64,000 nucleotides of DNA, taken from the NCBI GenBank assembly GCA_035945115.1, contig DASZAN010000097.1, positions 1 through 64,000 of the forward strand, given 5' to 3'. Shown here in pieces: positions 15,845 to 24,892 of the stretch. The number at the start of each line of letters is the position of its first letter. Positions within the stretch are counted from its first letter, which is position 1. The position numbers and the translations under genes were made by a program. The notes below the pieces were generated by a model that was given only the letters and a program-made list of their open reading frames with translations, did not search any database and was not told the origin of the DNA. Source of the DNA: DAHUYF01 sp035945115 (lineage in GTDB: Bacteria; Pseudomonadota; Alphaproteobacteria; ATCC43930; CGMCC-115725).

Positions 15845-17468
15845 GGGGGTCTCCCTGATCGGCGGACTTCTTGCCCTCGCGCCGCAGCGCCCATTTGACC
15901 TCGGCACCGGTGCTGCCGACATGTCCGTCGAGCACCACTTGCTGCGATTTCCTGGGTTCGCCGCCGCCCAAATAGATGCTTTCGGCGAGACTCATCACCG
16001 CGCCTTGCGCGCGAAGCCGAAATCCCGTTCCGCTCGGCAAGCGCAGGAGCACAGCGCTGCCCTCCTGCGTCAGCGACGCCTGCACCAGCGGATGGAGATG
16101 GAAGCGGATGGCAAAAGCCTTTCCCGCGCGTCCGGTGAGGCGGTCCTCGCCGCGCAAATCGTCGCCGTCGGCGGCGAGAAAGAGCTGGCGCGCATGGACA
16201 AGTCCGAAGGATGGCTCGTAGCCGTCATGGCTCCCCCGAAACCATTGCGCGCCATTGTCGTCGGCGCGCTCCGAGGCGAGGAGGCGAGGCGCGCGCGCAA
16301 ACCCGCCCTCGGCGCGGAGCTCGCCCGCGTTGGTGTCGGCGACGATGAGCGTCGAATGCGCCGCCGTCGCCCGCGCCGCCACGCGCCATTGCGCGTTTGC
16401 TCCATCATAGCCGCCGCAATTGACGATGAGGCGCTCGCGGGCGTAGCTCATCTCGAACGAAAGAATCCCGGCATGGGCGGCGCCATCGAAGCCGCGCGGC
16501 GGCGGCGCGCCGGCATCGGCGAGCACCAGCGTGCGTCCCGCCTGAAGGCGCTGGAAGCCGCAGTGCGGTGCCGAGAGGGGCGCGCGTCCCTTGGCGTCGG
16601 CGCGAGCCAGCACCAGGTCGATGCGCTCGGTGGATCCTTCATCGCTGCCGTTGAAGAGCGCGAAGCGGCCGTCGCCGTGGCGGAAGAAGCGCAGCATCGG
16701 TGCGGCGCGGTCGATCGCCGATTGCAGCGCCTGCGGCACTTCGCTCTCGGAGGCGCGCAAGACGGCGCGCGCATCGACGAGCGTCACGAGTGCGGCGAGC
16801 TGCGCCTTGGGACTGCGCGCGGCATGCCCGCCATCGGGAAGGATCTGGCGGTCGAGCTCGCGGGCGAGCTTGCGCAAGGCGCGGGCGAGCTTGCGCTCGG
16901 CCGCACAAGCTGCCGCCGCCGCGATGAGCCCGCGCAACGCCTGCAACCGCGGCACACCCGGCGCTTCCGCGGCCGCGATGCGATCGAGATGGCGCATCTG
17001 CCGGGCGATGCTCGCCATCAAGCGGCGGCGCAGCGTCGCGTCCGCGGCGAGGCGGCTCCAATGCATGAGCCACGCGAAGAGGCGATCACCCGTCACATCG
17101 GCGCGCCAGGCGATCTTATCCCAGGCATCGCAGCGCTCGAGCCAATCGGTGGTCCATGCCGCGGCCTTCTTCCACCCTTCCGGCGCGCGCGACGCAGCGA
17201 TATCGTCGAGCCACGAAAAGCTATGGAGGGCGGCAAGCATGTCGTGCAGGAGGGGTGCGCGATGCATCACGTCGGCCGTCCACGGTGGCGGTTCTCCCCG
17301 CAATGTCGCGCCGGCGAGGCGAAACTCGCCCGCCAGCAGCGCGTTCCCACGCTCGGCATCGCCGGGCCAGGGATCGCTGAGCCTCACCGCCGGCTCGGCC
17401 GGCGCCGGACCCCAGAGGCTCAGATGGTAGGGCGCCGAGCCGAACAGGACCGAACGCGGGAGCGCCAT
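15837..17468 (-). CDS. Heparinase II/III-family protein
   Basis: This 543-residue protein combines an N-terminal all-alpha toroid region (LLAGEFRLAG, SFSWLDDIAA, LQALRGLIAAAAACAAERKL) with a C-terminal beta-sandwich (LIVNCGGYDGANAQWRVAAR, AHSTLIVADTNAGE, AFAIRFHLHPLV), the pattern of the heparinase II/III superfamily. No signal peptide is visible. In alphaproteobacteria such genes commonly sit between rpe and purH, and the true substrate is unknown. The start ATG at 17468 shares a base with the rpe stop (TGATG), indicating coupled translation. Confidence 0.88.
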   Translation of the reverse strand: MALPRSVLFGSAPYHLSLWGPAPAEPAVRLSDPWPGDAERGNALLAGEFRLAGATLRGEPPPWTADVMHRAPLLHDMLAALHSFSWLDDIAASRAPEGWKKAAAWTTDWLERCDAWDKIAWRADVTGDRLFAWLMHWSRLAADATLRRRLMASIARQMRHLDRIAAAEAPGVPRLQALRGLIAAAAACAAERKLARALRKLARELDRQILPDGGHAARSPKAQLAALVTLVDARAVLRASESEVPQALQSAIDRAAPMLRFFRHGDGRFALFNGSDEGSTERIDLVLARADAKGRAPLSAPHCGFQRLQAGRTLVLADAGAPPPRGFDGAAHAGILSFEMSYARERLIVNCGGYDGANAQWRVAARATAAHSTLIVADTNAGELRAEGGFARAPRLLASERADDNGAQWFRGSHDGYEPSFGLVHARQLFLAADGDDLRGEDRLTGRAGKAFAIRFHLHPLVQASLTQEGSAVLLRLPSGTGFRLRAQGAVMSLAESIYLGGGEPRKSQQVVLDGHVGSTGAEVKWALRREGKKSADQGDPHA

Positions 17469-18148
17469 CAATGGCGGGCGCCGAGGGCGGCGCTGCGCAA
17501 GCGCTGCAGGTTCGCCGGGTAGCTCGAGGGGCCGCCGGCAAAGCTGGCGCTACCGGCGACAAGGACGTCGGCACCGGCGGCAACCGCAGCGGCGGCGGTT
17601 TCCGCGTTGATGCCGCCATCGACTTCGAGATCGATCGTTCGTTCGATCCCGTCGAGGCGGCGGCGCAGCGCCCGCAACTTATCGAGCTGAGCCGTAAGGA
17701 AGCTTTGACCGCCGAAGCCGGGATTGACGCTCATCACCAGCACCAGATCGACGATGTCGAACACAGGCTCCACCGCCGCAACGGGGGTCGCGGGATTGAG
17801 CGCGACGCCCGCTCTCTTGCCGAGCGACTTGATGAGCTGGAGCGTGCGATGGAGATGCGGTCCCGCTTCGGGATGGACGGTGATGATGTCGGCGCCAGCG
17901 GCGGCGAATTCGCCGACATAGGGATCGACCGGCGCGATCATGAGATGGACATCGAAGGGCAGCGCTGAGTGGGGGCGGAGCGCCTTAACCACCGCGGGAC
18001 CGATGGTGAGGTTCGGCACGAAGTGGCCGTCCATCACGTCGACATGGATATAGTCGGCACCCGCGGCGGCAATCGCGCGCACTTCCTCGCCCAGGCGCGC
18101 GAAATCAGCCGAGAGGATCGACGGCGCCAAGCGAACCGGCTGCTGCAT
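17468..18148 (-). CDS. rpe: Ribulose-phosphate 3-epimerase
   Basis: This 226-residue TIM-barrel enzyme interconverts ribulose 5-phosphate and xylulose 5-phosphate in the pentose phosphate pathway. Diagnostic segments are APSILSADFARLGEE, IHVDVMDGHFVPN (catalytic Asp and metal ligands), VHLMI, MSVNPGFGGQSF and the second catalytic Asp in DLEVDGGIN. It sits 85 bases downstream of rsmB and overlaps the next gene by one base. Confidence 0.97.
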   Translation of the reverse strand: MQQPVRLAPSILSADFARLGEEVRAIAAAGADYIHVDVMDGHFVPNLTIGPAVVKALRPHSALPFDVHLMIAPVDPYVGEFAAAGADIITVHPEAGPHLHRTLQLIKSLGKRAGVALNPATPVAAVEPVFDIVDLVLVMSVNPGFGGQSFLTAQLDKLRALRRRLDGIERTIDLEVDGGINAETAAAAVAAGADVLVAGSASFAGGPSSYPANLQRLRSAALGARH

Positions 18149-18233
18149 GGGCGCTTGGTACCAGGGAAGCGGCGATGCCGCAAGCCGGCTCAGCCCTCAA
18201 GTCGGTCTACCGCAGAGGCGCGCGGCAACGGGC

Positions 18234-19535
18234 TCAGGCGACGCGTACGAGACGTGCAGCGTAGAAGCCGTCGATGCCGTCGTATTGGGAGAGGTGGCAC
18301 GGCAGTGTGCGAAGATCACCCTCCGCGGTCACGGCGTCGCTGAGGCCGCCCACATCGGCCGCGGTGATGGGCCAGCGCTTCACCGGCGCGCCGCGCTGGA
18401 AGAGGCGCTGCACCTGGAGCGGCCCTTCCTGCGCCTCGAGCGAGCAGACGCAATAGACGAGCGTGCCGCCCGGCGCCAGCATGTCGATCGCCGCGCCGAG
18501 GAGGCGCTCCTGCACTGCCGAGAGCCGCGCCACGTCGTCGGGCGATTTGAGGTGCGGCACGTCGGGATGGCGGCGGATCGCGCCGGTGGCGGTGCAGGGG
18601 GCATCGAGGAGCACGAAGCGCGCCGGCTCCGGGGGGCGCCACACGGCGGCATCCGCCACCAGGCTTTCGACGGGAAGACCGAGCCGCGCGAGGTTGTGGT
18701 TGAGCCGGTCGAGCCGCCGCGGCGAGCGGTCGATTGCCGTGACATAGGCGCCGGCGGCGGCGAGCTGCGCCGTCTTGCCGCCGGGCGCGGCGCAGAGATC
18801 GATGACGCGCTCGCCGGCGAGCTTGCCGAGGAGCGTCGCTGGAATGGCCGCGGCGGCATCCTGTACCCACCACGCGCCCTCGCCATAGCCGGGAAGGCTC
18901 ATAATCGCGCCGCCACCGGTGCGACGCAGCGTCCCGGTCGGCAACAGCACCGCATCGAGGAGGCCGCGCCATTTCTCGACATCGCCGCGGACGGTGATAT
19001 CGAGCGGCGCTTCCTTGAGATGCGCTTGCGCGATCGCCCGCGCTCCCGCATCGGTGTAGGACTGGCTCCAGCTTCGCCAGAGCCAATCGGGCGTGTCGAG
19101 GCGCGGCGCGTCTTGCTCGGTGACGAGCCCGGGACCTTCCTGGCTCAGGCGCCGCAGCACTGCGTTCACCAGGCCTTTGTGCGAGATGAAGCCGCGGATG
19201 TCGGCGAGATCGACGGTGGTGGCGACAGCGGCATGCGGCGGCGTGCGCAGGAAGAGGAGCTGCGCGATGCCGAGGCGCAGCATGTCATGCACCATTGCGG
19301 CGCGCGGCGGCAGCGGCGTGTTGAGGCAATGCGCGATGAGCGCGTCGATCTGGCCGAGCCGGCGCAGCACGGTGGCGACGAGGAGGCGCGCAAAGGCGCG
19401 ATCACGCGCCGGCAGGCCGGCCATCTCACCATTGTCCTCAATCGCATCGTCCAGCGGGCGCTTGCGCCGAAGAACGGCGCCGATGAGATCGATCGCGACG
19501 CTGCGCGCGGAGGCTGGTGCGGTGTGGCTGGCCAC
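18234..19535 (-). CDS. rsmB: RsmB-family rRNA cytosine-C5 methyltransferase
   Basis: The N-terminal NusB-like domain (RSVAIDLIGAVLRRKRPLDD to about residue 140) is followed by a Rossmann methyltransferase domain: SAM motif DLCAAPGGKTAQLAAAG, motif IV LLDAPCTATGAIRRHPD and motif VI LVYCVCSLEAQEG. The two catalytic cysteines in APC and VCS are present. It is expected to make m5C967-type modifications in 16S rRNA. The frame is open up to an ATG at 19649, but the family start fits the GTG at 19535 (ASHTAPASARSVAI), giving 433 residues. Confidence 0.93.
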   Translation of the reverse strand: MASHTAPASARSVAIDLIGAVLRRKRPLDDAIEDNGEMAGLPARDRAFARLLVATVLRRLGQIDALIAHCLNTPLPPRAAMVHDMLRLGIAQLLFLRTPPHAAVATTVDLADIRGFISHKGLVNAVLRRLSQEGPGLVTEQDAPRLDTPDWLWRSWSQSYTDAGARAIAQAHLKEAPLDITVRGDVEKWRGLLDAVLLPTGTLRRTGGGAIMSLPGYGEGAWWVQDAAAAIPATLLGKLAGERVIDLCAAPGGKTAQLAAAGAYVTAIDRSPRRLDRLNHNLARLGLPVESLVADAAVWRPPEPARFVLLDAPCTATGAIRRHPDVPHLKSPDDVARLSAVQERLLGAAIDMLAPGGTLVYCVCSLEAQEGPLQVQRLFQRGAPVKRWPITAADVGGLSDAVTAEGDLRTLPCHLSQYDGIDGFYAARLVRVA

Positions 19536-19677
19536 GGAATGTACTACCACAGATCGCGTCCCTGGATTCCCGGCGATGTCGGCAAACGCCGGCTCGCGCC
19601 GATTGTTCCGGTCGTAATGGCGGTTCAGGCCGACCGTTGCGCTCCCCACGGCCCCGCAGGATCAAGCCGCAGCGCCG

Positions 19678-21081
19678 TCATCGGGGACGGCCCATCGCGT
19701 AGGGCGTGTCGCCTCCGCCCAAATCCCAATAGAGGCCGGCCATGATGGCAAGGCCGCTCCGCGCCACGCCTTTGAGGAGGTGCTCGTTGGGCGCGTGCTG
19801 CGAGCAGCCGGCGTAGGAGTGCGGCACCCACACCGTCGGCAGGCCCAGAACCTCGCTGAAGATGTCGTTCGGCAGCGAGCCGCCGAGATTGGGGAGAATG
19901 GCCGGCGGGTGGCCGGTGCTGCGCTTCATTGAGCGCGCCGCCCAGGTCACCCAGGGATCCTCAGGATCGAGGCGGGTGGCGGCGAAATTGCCCTTCTCCG
20001 CCGGCGTGATCTCGACCATGGGGAAGCCGGCGGCATCGAGGTGACGGCGGAGCGCCGGCAGGAACGCCGTGGGATCGGGGCCGACGACATAGCGGATCTG
20101 GCAATGGGCGAAAGCGCTGGGCGGGATGGCGTTGACGGGCGCGTCGGGATTGCCGGTCTTGAAGGCGAGCACTTCGAAGCTCGACCAGCCGAAGACGCGT
20201 TCGGCCGGCGAAAGTCCGGGCTCGCCCCAATCGGGATCGATTGCCGGCCCATCGGCACCGCCTTCGACGGCGATGTCGGCGAGCGCGTTGCGCACCGAAT
20301 TGGGCAAATGCTTCGGTACCCACTCCCGCACGCGGATTGCGCCTTTGGCCGAGGTGAGGCTGGCGATGGCATGCGCCAGGATGATGCCGGGATTGGCGAG
20401 GAGCCCACCCCAATTGCCGGAGTGGTGTCCGCCAGCGCGCAGATTGACGGAGAGCCGGAAGTCGACGATGCCGCGGGCGCCAAGGAAAAGGGTCGGCCGC
20501 TCCGGCGCCACGCGCGGCCCGTCCGAGGCGAGGAAGAGATCGGCGGCCAAGCGCTCGCGATGCTCGGCGCAGAGCTCGCGTAGCCCAGGCGAGCCCACCT
20601 CCTCGCCGGTCTCGATCAAGACCTTGGCGTTGAAGCCGAGCCGGCCGCGGCTCTTCAGAACCGCGGCGAGCGCGCCCAGATTGACGCTGTGCTGGCCCTT
20701 GTTGTCGGCGGTGCCGCGGCCATAAAGCCGCTCGCCGCGTTCCTCGAGGTGCCAGGGCGAGAGCCCGTCGAGCCACTGGCTCTCAAGTCCGCGAATGACG
20801 TCGCCATGGCCGTAGCCAAGCACCGTCGGCGCCGCGTCATCCTCGTGCCGCTCGGCGAAGAGAAGCGGACCTGCGTCGCGCGGATTCGCGAAGATGTGGC
20901 AGCGAAAGCCCAGCGCCTCCAGCGTCGGCCGCATCTCTCCCTCGAGGTAAGCCATGAGCGCATCGGCGCGCGCCGGGTTTTGGCTTTCGGTTGGAATGGC
21001 GACGCGGCGGGCGAGGTCGCGCACGAAGCCGCCTTCATCGAAATAGGCCTCGGCGGCGGCAATGGCGGCATCGCGGCTCAT
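19678..21081 (-). CDS. M20-family metallopeptidase (dipeptidase/deacylase)
   Basis: This is a 467-residue zinc peptidase of the M20 family. Metal and catalytic residues are visible in order: GYGHGDVI, YGRGTADNKGQ, LIETGEEVGSPG (the Glu pair), FLASDGPR and the C-terminal HAPNEH. A lid/dimerisation domain lies between about residues 205 and 325 (NLRAGGHHSGNWGG). There is no signal peptide, so it should be cytoplasmic. Carnosinase-like or acylamino acid hydrolysis is likely, but the substrate is not evident. It is upstream of the rsmB-purH run but separated by over 140 bases. Confidence 0.92.
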   Translation of the reverse strand: MSRDAAIAAAEAYFDEGGFVRDLARRVAIPTESQNPARADALMAYLEGEMRPTLEALGFRCHIFANPRDAGPLLFAERHEDDAAPTVLGYGHGDVIRGLESQWLDGLSPWHLEERGERLYGRGTADNKGQHSVNLGALAAVLKSRGRLGFNAKVLIETGEEVGSPGLRELCAEHRERLAADLFLASDGPRVAPERPTLFLGARGIVDFRLSVNLRAGGHHSGNWGGLLANPGIILAHAIASLTSAKGAIRVREWVPKHLPNSVRNALADIAVEGGADGPAIDPDWGEPGLSPAERVFGWSSFEVLAFKTGNPDAPVNAIPPSAFAHCQIRYVVGPDPTAFLPALRRHLDAAGFPMVEITPAEKGNFAATRLDPEDPWVTWAARSMKRSTGHPPAILPNLGGSLPNDIFSEVLGLPTVWVPHSYAGCSQHAPNEHLLKGVARSGLAIMAGLYWDLGGGDTPYAMGRPR

Positions 21082-21153
21082 GGGCGGCCCCTCGGTTGCG
21101 CGGGAAGGACTTACCTCACCCGTCGCGGGGCCGCCAGAGGTCAGCTCGAAAGG

Positions 21154-21501
21154 TCAGTCCACATGCGCGGGATGGCCGGTGGTATGCGGCGTCCAGGAGG
21201 GAGGATCGCTCGCCGGGAAGCTCTCCCCCGAAGCGCGTTCGATCTCGTCATCGGACGAGCCGTCGCCACGCTGGTCCTGCGTCATGTCCGAGCGACCGTT
21301 GAAGCCGAGCGCGCGATAAAGCGAGCAGTGACCGGTGGCGCCGCGCTCGAGCAGCATGGCGCCGCCGATTGCCATCAGGATGCTCGCCATCGACGGCCGC
21401 CGCGCCAAGCCATAGGCAAGCAGCATCGCCCCGCCCAGGCCCGAGGCGGCCCGCTCCCAATCGCTGACGTTGCGCCAATCGGCTTCGGCGGTGCTGACCA
21501 T
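21154..21501 (-). CDS. DUF2892-like small membrane protein
   Basis: This 115-residue protein opens with NVSDWERAASGLGGAMLLAY and a second hydrophobic helix (SMASILMAIGGAMLLERG), then GATGHCSLYRALG, as in the YgaP/DUF2892-type inner-membrane domain. The C-terminal segment DEIERASGESFPASDPPSW is a recurring soluble motif in small proteins of unknown function. ATG at 21501 is preferred over 21516. It lies downstream of the NADH dehydrogenase with a 65-base gap. Confidence 0.75.
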   Translation of the reverse strand: MVSTAEADWRNVSDWERAASGLGGAMLLAYGLARRPSMASILMAIGGAMLLERGATGHCSLYRALGFNGRSDMTQDQRGDGSSDDEIERASGESFPASDPPSWTPHTTGHPAHVD

Positions 21502-21566
21502 GGCGGAGCTCCACAAAGAAATGCGCGCAGTACCCTAACAAACACCCTTTCGCCGAGGTTCCCCGC

Positions 21567-22847
21567 TCACTCGGCTCGCTTCTCGCCGGTGATGAGGCGC
21601 GCGCCGCGGGCATAGGTGAGCCAGGCCCAGACCCAATTGACGAAGACCGTGAGGCGATTGCGAAAGCCGATGAGAAAGTAGATGTGGACGATGCCCCAGA
21701 GCACCCAGGCGAGCCATCCCGTGAGCTTCACGAACGGTAGATCCGCGATCGCCGAGGAGCGGCCGATGGTGGCAAGCGCGCCCTGGTCGCGATAGCGGAA
21801 GGGCTTGGGCGCCGGCCCGCCGGCGATGCGCGCGGCGATGACGGAAGCGACGTAGCGGCCTTGCTGTTTTGCCACCGGCGCCACGCCCGGCAACGGCTTG
21901 CCGTTCCTGTCGAGCACGAGAGCCGCATCGCCGATGACGAAGATCCCGGGATGGCCGGGCACCGACAAGTCGGGGGCAACCTTCACCATGCCGCCGCGCC
22001 CGGCTTCGGCGCCGAGCCAGCGCGCCACCGGCGTCGCTTCGACGCCGGCGCACCACACTACGGTCGCGGCGGCGATGCGCTCGCCGTTGGCGACGACGCC
22101 ATCCCCGTCGATTACTTCGATCTTGGTGTCGAGCAAGAGCTCGACGCCCATGCGGTGGAGCGACGTGGCGGCAAAGGCGGCGAGCTTCTCGGGAAATCCC
22201 GCAAGCACGCGCGGTCCCGCTTCGATCAAGAGGATGCGCGCGGCGCGCGGATTGATGCGGCGGAAATCCTCGGCAAGCGCCGCGCGCGCCAGCTCGGCGA
22301 GCGCGCCCGCCATCTCGACGCCCGTGGGTCCCGCGCCGACGAGGACGAACGTCAAAAACCGCTGACGCGCCGCGGCATCATCGGTCGTCTCGGCCTTCTC
22401 GAAAGCGAGGAGCAGGCGGCGGCGAATGTCGGTCGCATCATCGATGCTCTTGAGCCCCGGCGCGTAGCGGGGCCAATCGGCATGGCCGAAATAGCTGTAG
22501 ACCGAGCCGGTGGCGAGGACGAGATAATCGAAGCCGAGCGCGCCGCCATCCCTGAGGCGCACCGTGCGCGCGCCGGCGTCGACCCCCACGACTTCGTCGA
22601 GCAGCATCGTTGTGTTCTTCTGGCGGCGCAGCACGTGGCGGATCGGCGCCGCGATGTCGGCGGGCGAGAGCGCGGCGGTGGCAACCTGATAGAGCAGCGG
22701 CTGGAACAGGTGATAATTGTGGCGATCGATAAGCACGAGCTCGATCGGCGCATGTGCCAGATGCTGAGCGGCGGTGAGCCCGCCGAACCCAGCACCGACA
22801 ATGACGATGCGTGGCGCTCTCCGCGATTCTGCCGAAGCTACGGTCAT
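21567..22847 (-). CDS. ndh: Type II NADH dehydrogenase (NDH-2)
   Basis: This membrane-associated FAD enzyme passes electrons from NADH to quinone without pumping protons. The FAD-binding loop IVGAGFGGLTAAQHLA is at the N-terminus, the NADH-binding loop VLVGAGPTGVEMAGALAEL near residue 170, and the FAD-contacting IFVIGDAA and VAKQQGRYVA follow. The C-terminal 60 residues (WVLWGIVHIYFLIGFRNRLT, VFVNWVWAWLTY) form the membrane anchor typical of NDH-2. ATG at 22847 starts 5 bases after the VOC gene stop, so the two are probably co-transcribed. 426 residues. Confidence 0.93.
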   Translation of the reverse strand: MTVASAESRRAPRIVIVGAGFGGLTAAQHLAHAPIELVLIDRHNYHLFQPLLYQVATAALSPADIAAPIRHVLRRQKNTTMLLDEVVGVDAGARTVRLRDGGALGFDYLVLATGSVYSYFGHADWPRYAPGLKSIDDATDIRRRLLLAFEKAETTDDAAARQRFLTFVLVGAGPTGVEMAGALAELARAALAEDFRRINPRAARILLIEAGPRVLAGFPEKLAAFAATSLHRMGVELLLDTKIEVIDGDGVVANGERIAAATVVWCAGVEATPVARWLGAEAGRGGMVKVAPDLSVPGHPGIFVIGDAALVLDRNGKPLPGVAPVAKQQGRYVASVIAARIAGGPAPKPFRYRDQGALATIGRSSAIADLPFVKLTGWLAWVLWGIVHIYFLIGFRNRLTVFVNWVWAWLTYARGARLITGEKRAE

Positions 22848-22852
22848 CGTTT

Positions 22853-23257
22853 CTACGCAATCACCATGGGCGTTTCGGGCGCGTGGCACACGGCCTCGAT
22901 GCGATGGCCGTCGGGATCGAGCACGAAGGCGCCGTAGTAATGCTCGTGATACTGCGGCCGCAAGCCCGGCGCGCCGTCGTCGCGTCCGCCCGCCGCGAGC
23001 GCCGCGGCGTGGAAGGCGCGCACCGCGGCGCGATCGGGCGCGCGGAAGCAGAGATGCGCGCCGGGGATGGGCGTCTTCACGCCTGCCTCGCGGGTGATGG
23101 TGAACTCGACACCGAGCGAGCCCGGTGCCGCGCCGTAGTCGGAACCGCGCTCGGCGAAATCGACGATGCGAGTGAGCCCCAGCGGGCGCAGTGCCGCATC
23201 ATAGAAGCGGCGGCTTCGTTCGAGATCGCTGACGCCGAGAGAGACGTGGTCGAGCAT
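22853..23257 (-). CDS. VOC-family (glyoxalase-like) protein
   Basis: This 134-residue protein has paired beta-alpha-beta-beta-beta modules: MLDHVSLGVSDLERSRRFYD at the N-terminus with a metal-ligand His, and HEHYYGAFVLDPDGHRIEAV at the C-terminus with the final Glu ligand. The family includes glyoxalases, dioxygenases and fosfomycin-type transferases, and the function here is unknown. It is the first gene ahead of ndh, divergent from an SDR gene; the 66-base gap must hold both promoters. Confidence 0.9.
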   Translation of the reverse strand: MLDHVSLGVSDLERSRRFYDAALRPLGLTRIVDFAERGSDYGAAPGSLGVEFTITREAGVKTPIPGAHLCFRAPDRAAVRAFHAAALAAGGRDDGAPGLRPQYHEHYYGAFVLDPDGHRIEAVCHAPETPMVIA

Positions 23258-23323
23258 GCGAACGTCGCCTCCATGCTATGGTTCACTTTCCAGGAAGGAT
23301 GCGCAGCGGAGCGGGAGGCATCA

Positions 23324-24019
23324 ATGGACTATCGCGGTCGTCATGTCGTCGTTACCGGCGGCACCGGCGGGCTCGGCACGGCGGTGGTGGGGGCGCTTCT
23401 CGAGCGAGGTGCGCACTGTCACGTTCCTACCATCGATGAAGGCGAGGTCGCGCGCTTTCGCCACCGCGCCAATGAACGCGTGCGGCTCGCCGAGGTCGCA
23501 ACCTTGGCGGATGAAGGCGAGGTCGCGCGGTTCTATGCCGGCGTGCCGCGCCTCTGGGCCTCCATCCACATCGCCGGCGGCTTTGCCATGCAGCCGCTCG
23601 CCGAGACCGGCAAGAAGGCGCTCATGGCTCAGCTCGAAATGAACTTGGTGAGCTGTTTTCTCTGCTGCGCCGCGGCGGTGCGGGCGATGAAAGGGGAGGG
23701 CGGGCGCATCGTCAATGTCGCGGCGCGTCCGGCGCTCGAGCCCCGGCTCGGCGCTGGCATGACGGCTTACACGGTGAGCAAAGCAGGTGTCGCCGCGCTC
23801 ACCGGCGCGTTGGGACAGGAGGTGGCGGCGGAGGGCATTCTCGTCAACGCGGTCGCGCCCTCGATCCTCGATACCGCCGCGAACCGCGCGGCGATGCCGA
23901 CGGCCGAGCACGCACTCTGGCCCAAGGTCGAGGAGGTGGCCGCCACGATCCTTTTCCTGGCGAGCCCGCACAACAGGGTGACGCGCGGCGCCGTCGTGCC
24001 GGTCTATGGGGCCGCCTGA
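23324..24019 (+). CDS. SDR-family protein with a non-canonical active site
   Basis: This 231-residue SDR has the cofactor loop VVTGGTGGLGTAVVGALLER and the YTVSK catalytic Tyr/Lys. The usual NNAG reads HIAGG, and the catalytic Ser region reads VNVAARPALEPRLGAGM, with no Ser 13 residues before the Tyr. Dehydrogenase activity may therefore be reduced or altered. ATG at 23324 has GGGAGG 7 bases upstream. A strong hairpin terminator follows directly. Confidence 0.88.
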   Translation: MDYRGRHVVVTGGTGGLGTAVVGALLERGAHCHVPTIDEGEVARFRHRANERVRLAEVATLADEGEVARFYAGVPRLWASIHIAGGFAMQPLAETGKKALMAQLEMNLVSCFLCCAAAVRAMKGEGGRIVNVAARPALEPRLGAGMTAYTVSKAGVAALTGALGQEVAAEGILVNAVAPSILDTAANRAAMPTAEHALWPKVEEVAATILFLASPHNRVTRGAVVPVYGAA

Positions 24020-24025
24020 AAACGA

Positions 24026-24051
24026 CACCGCCCGCCGAGAGGCGGGCGGTG
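24026..24051. terminator. Bidirectional terminator hairpin
   Basis: A perfect 11-bp stem (24026-24036, CACCGCCCGCC, with 24041-24051) closes a GAGA tetraloop between the convergent SDR and Bax-inhibitor genes. The pre-stem AAAACGA on the + strand would give TCGTTTT after the stem on the - strand, so it should end transcription of the - strand gene in particular. Confidence 0.8.
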
Positions 24052-24076
24052 CGGAGGTCCGTGGATCGTTGCGGCG

Positions 24077-24790
24077 TCAGTCGCGGCGCGAGCCGAAGAA
24101 CTGGAGCAGCAGCAGGAACAGGTTGATGAAGTCGAGATAAAGCTGCAGCGCGCCCATGATCGCCTTCTTGCCGGCAATCACCGTGCCGTCGCTTTCGAGG
24201 TACATCTCCTTGATCCGCTGCGTGTCCCAGGCGGTGAGACCGACAAAGACGAAGATGCCGATCACGGAGACGGCGAACTGGAGCGCCGTGGAGCCGATGA
24301 AGATGTTGACGAGGCTCGCGACGATGATGCCGATGAGGCCCATCATGAGGAATGAGCCGAAGCGCGAGAGATCGGTGCGCGTCGTGTAGCCGTAAAGGCT
24401 CATCGCCGCGAACGTGCCCGCGGTGATGAAGAACACGCGGGCGATGCTTTCGGTGGTGAAGAGCAGGAAGATGCTGGCGAACCACAGACCCATTAGCGCC
24501 GAGTAGCCCCAGAAGGCCGCCTGAAGCGCGCCGAGGCTCATGCGCTGGACGCCGAAGCTCATCACCATCACTAAGCCGAGCGGCGCGAGCAATACCAGGA
24601 ACTGGAGCGGCGTATGCGCGATGTACTGGGCATAGATGCCTTGGCTCAGATACGCGATCACGCCGGTGATCGCCAAGCCGCCGGCCATGTAGTTGTAGAC
24701 GCGCAGCATGTACTGGCGCAGGCCGACATCGATATCGACTTGCGGGACGGCGGTGCGCGCCGTCCAGCGGTTACCTGAATCGTATGCCAT
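24077..24790 (-). CDS. Bax inhibitor-1/YccA (YbhL-like) membrane protein
   Basis: This 237-residue protein has seven hydrophobic segments: MAGGLAITGVIAYL, FLVLLAPLGLVMVMSFG, LQAAFWGYSALMGLWFASIF, VFFITAGTFAAMSLYGY, FLMMGLIGIIVASLVNIF, FAVSVIGIFVFVGLTAWDTQ and LYLDFINLFLLLLQFFG. The conserved Asp in TAWDTQ and the final LDFINLFL are typical of the TMBIM family, which forms pH-sensitive cation leak channels. A short hairpin (ACCC/GGGT) sits just before the ATG. It is a single-gene unit. Confidence 0.95.
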   Translation of the reverse strand: MAYDSGNRWTARTAVPQVDIDVGLRQYMLRVYNYMAGGLAITGVIAYLSQGIYAQYIAHTPLQFLVLLAPLGLVMVMSFGVQRMSLGALQAAFWGYSALMGLWFASIFLLFTTESIARVFFITAGTFAAMSLYGYTTRTDLSRFGSFLMMGLIGIIVASLVNIFIGSTALQFAVSVIGIFVFVGLTAWDTQRIKEMYLESDGTVIAGKKAIMGALQLYLDFINLFLLLLQFFGSRRD

Positions 24791-24892
24791 AGGACCCCCT
24801 GAGGGTTGAAGGCTCGACCAGCAATATTGGCATGGCCCTGTTGCAATTCAATGAGATAAGGGCAACCGATGCAAGCCCTTGCCGGCGCAGGT

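Noticed and set aside
15633..17522. Long + strand frame opposite purH and the heparinase-like gene
   Set aside because: It crosses the junction of two well-supported - strand genes and has shadow-like composition.
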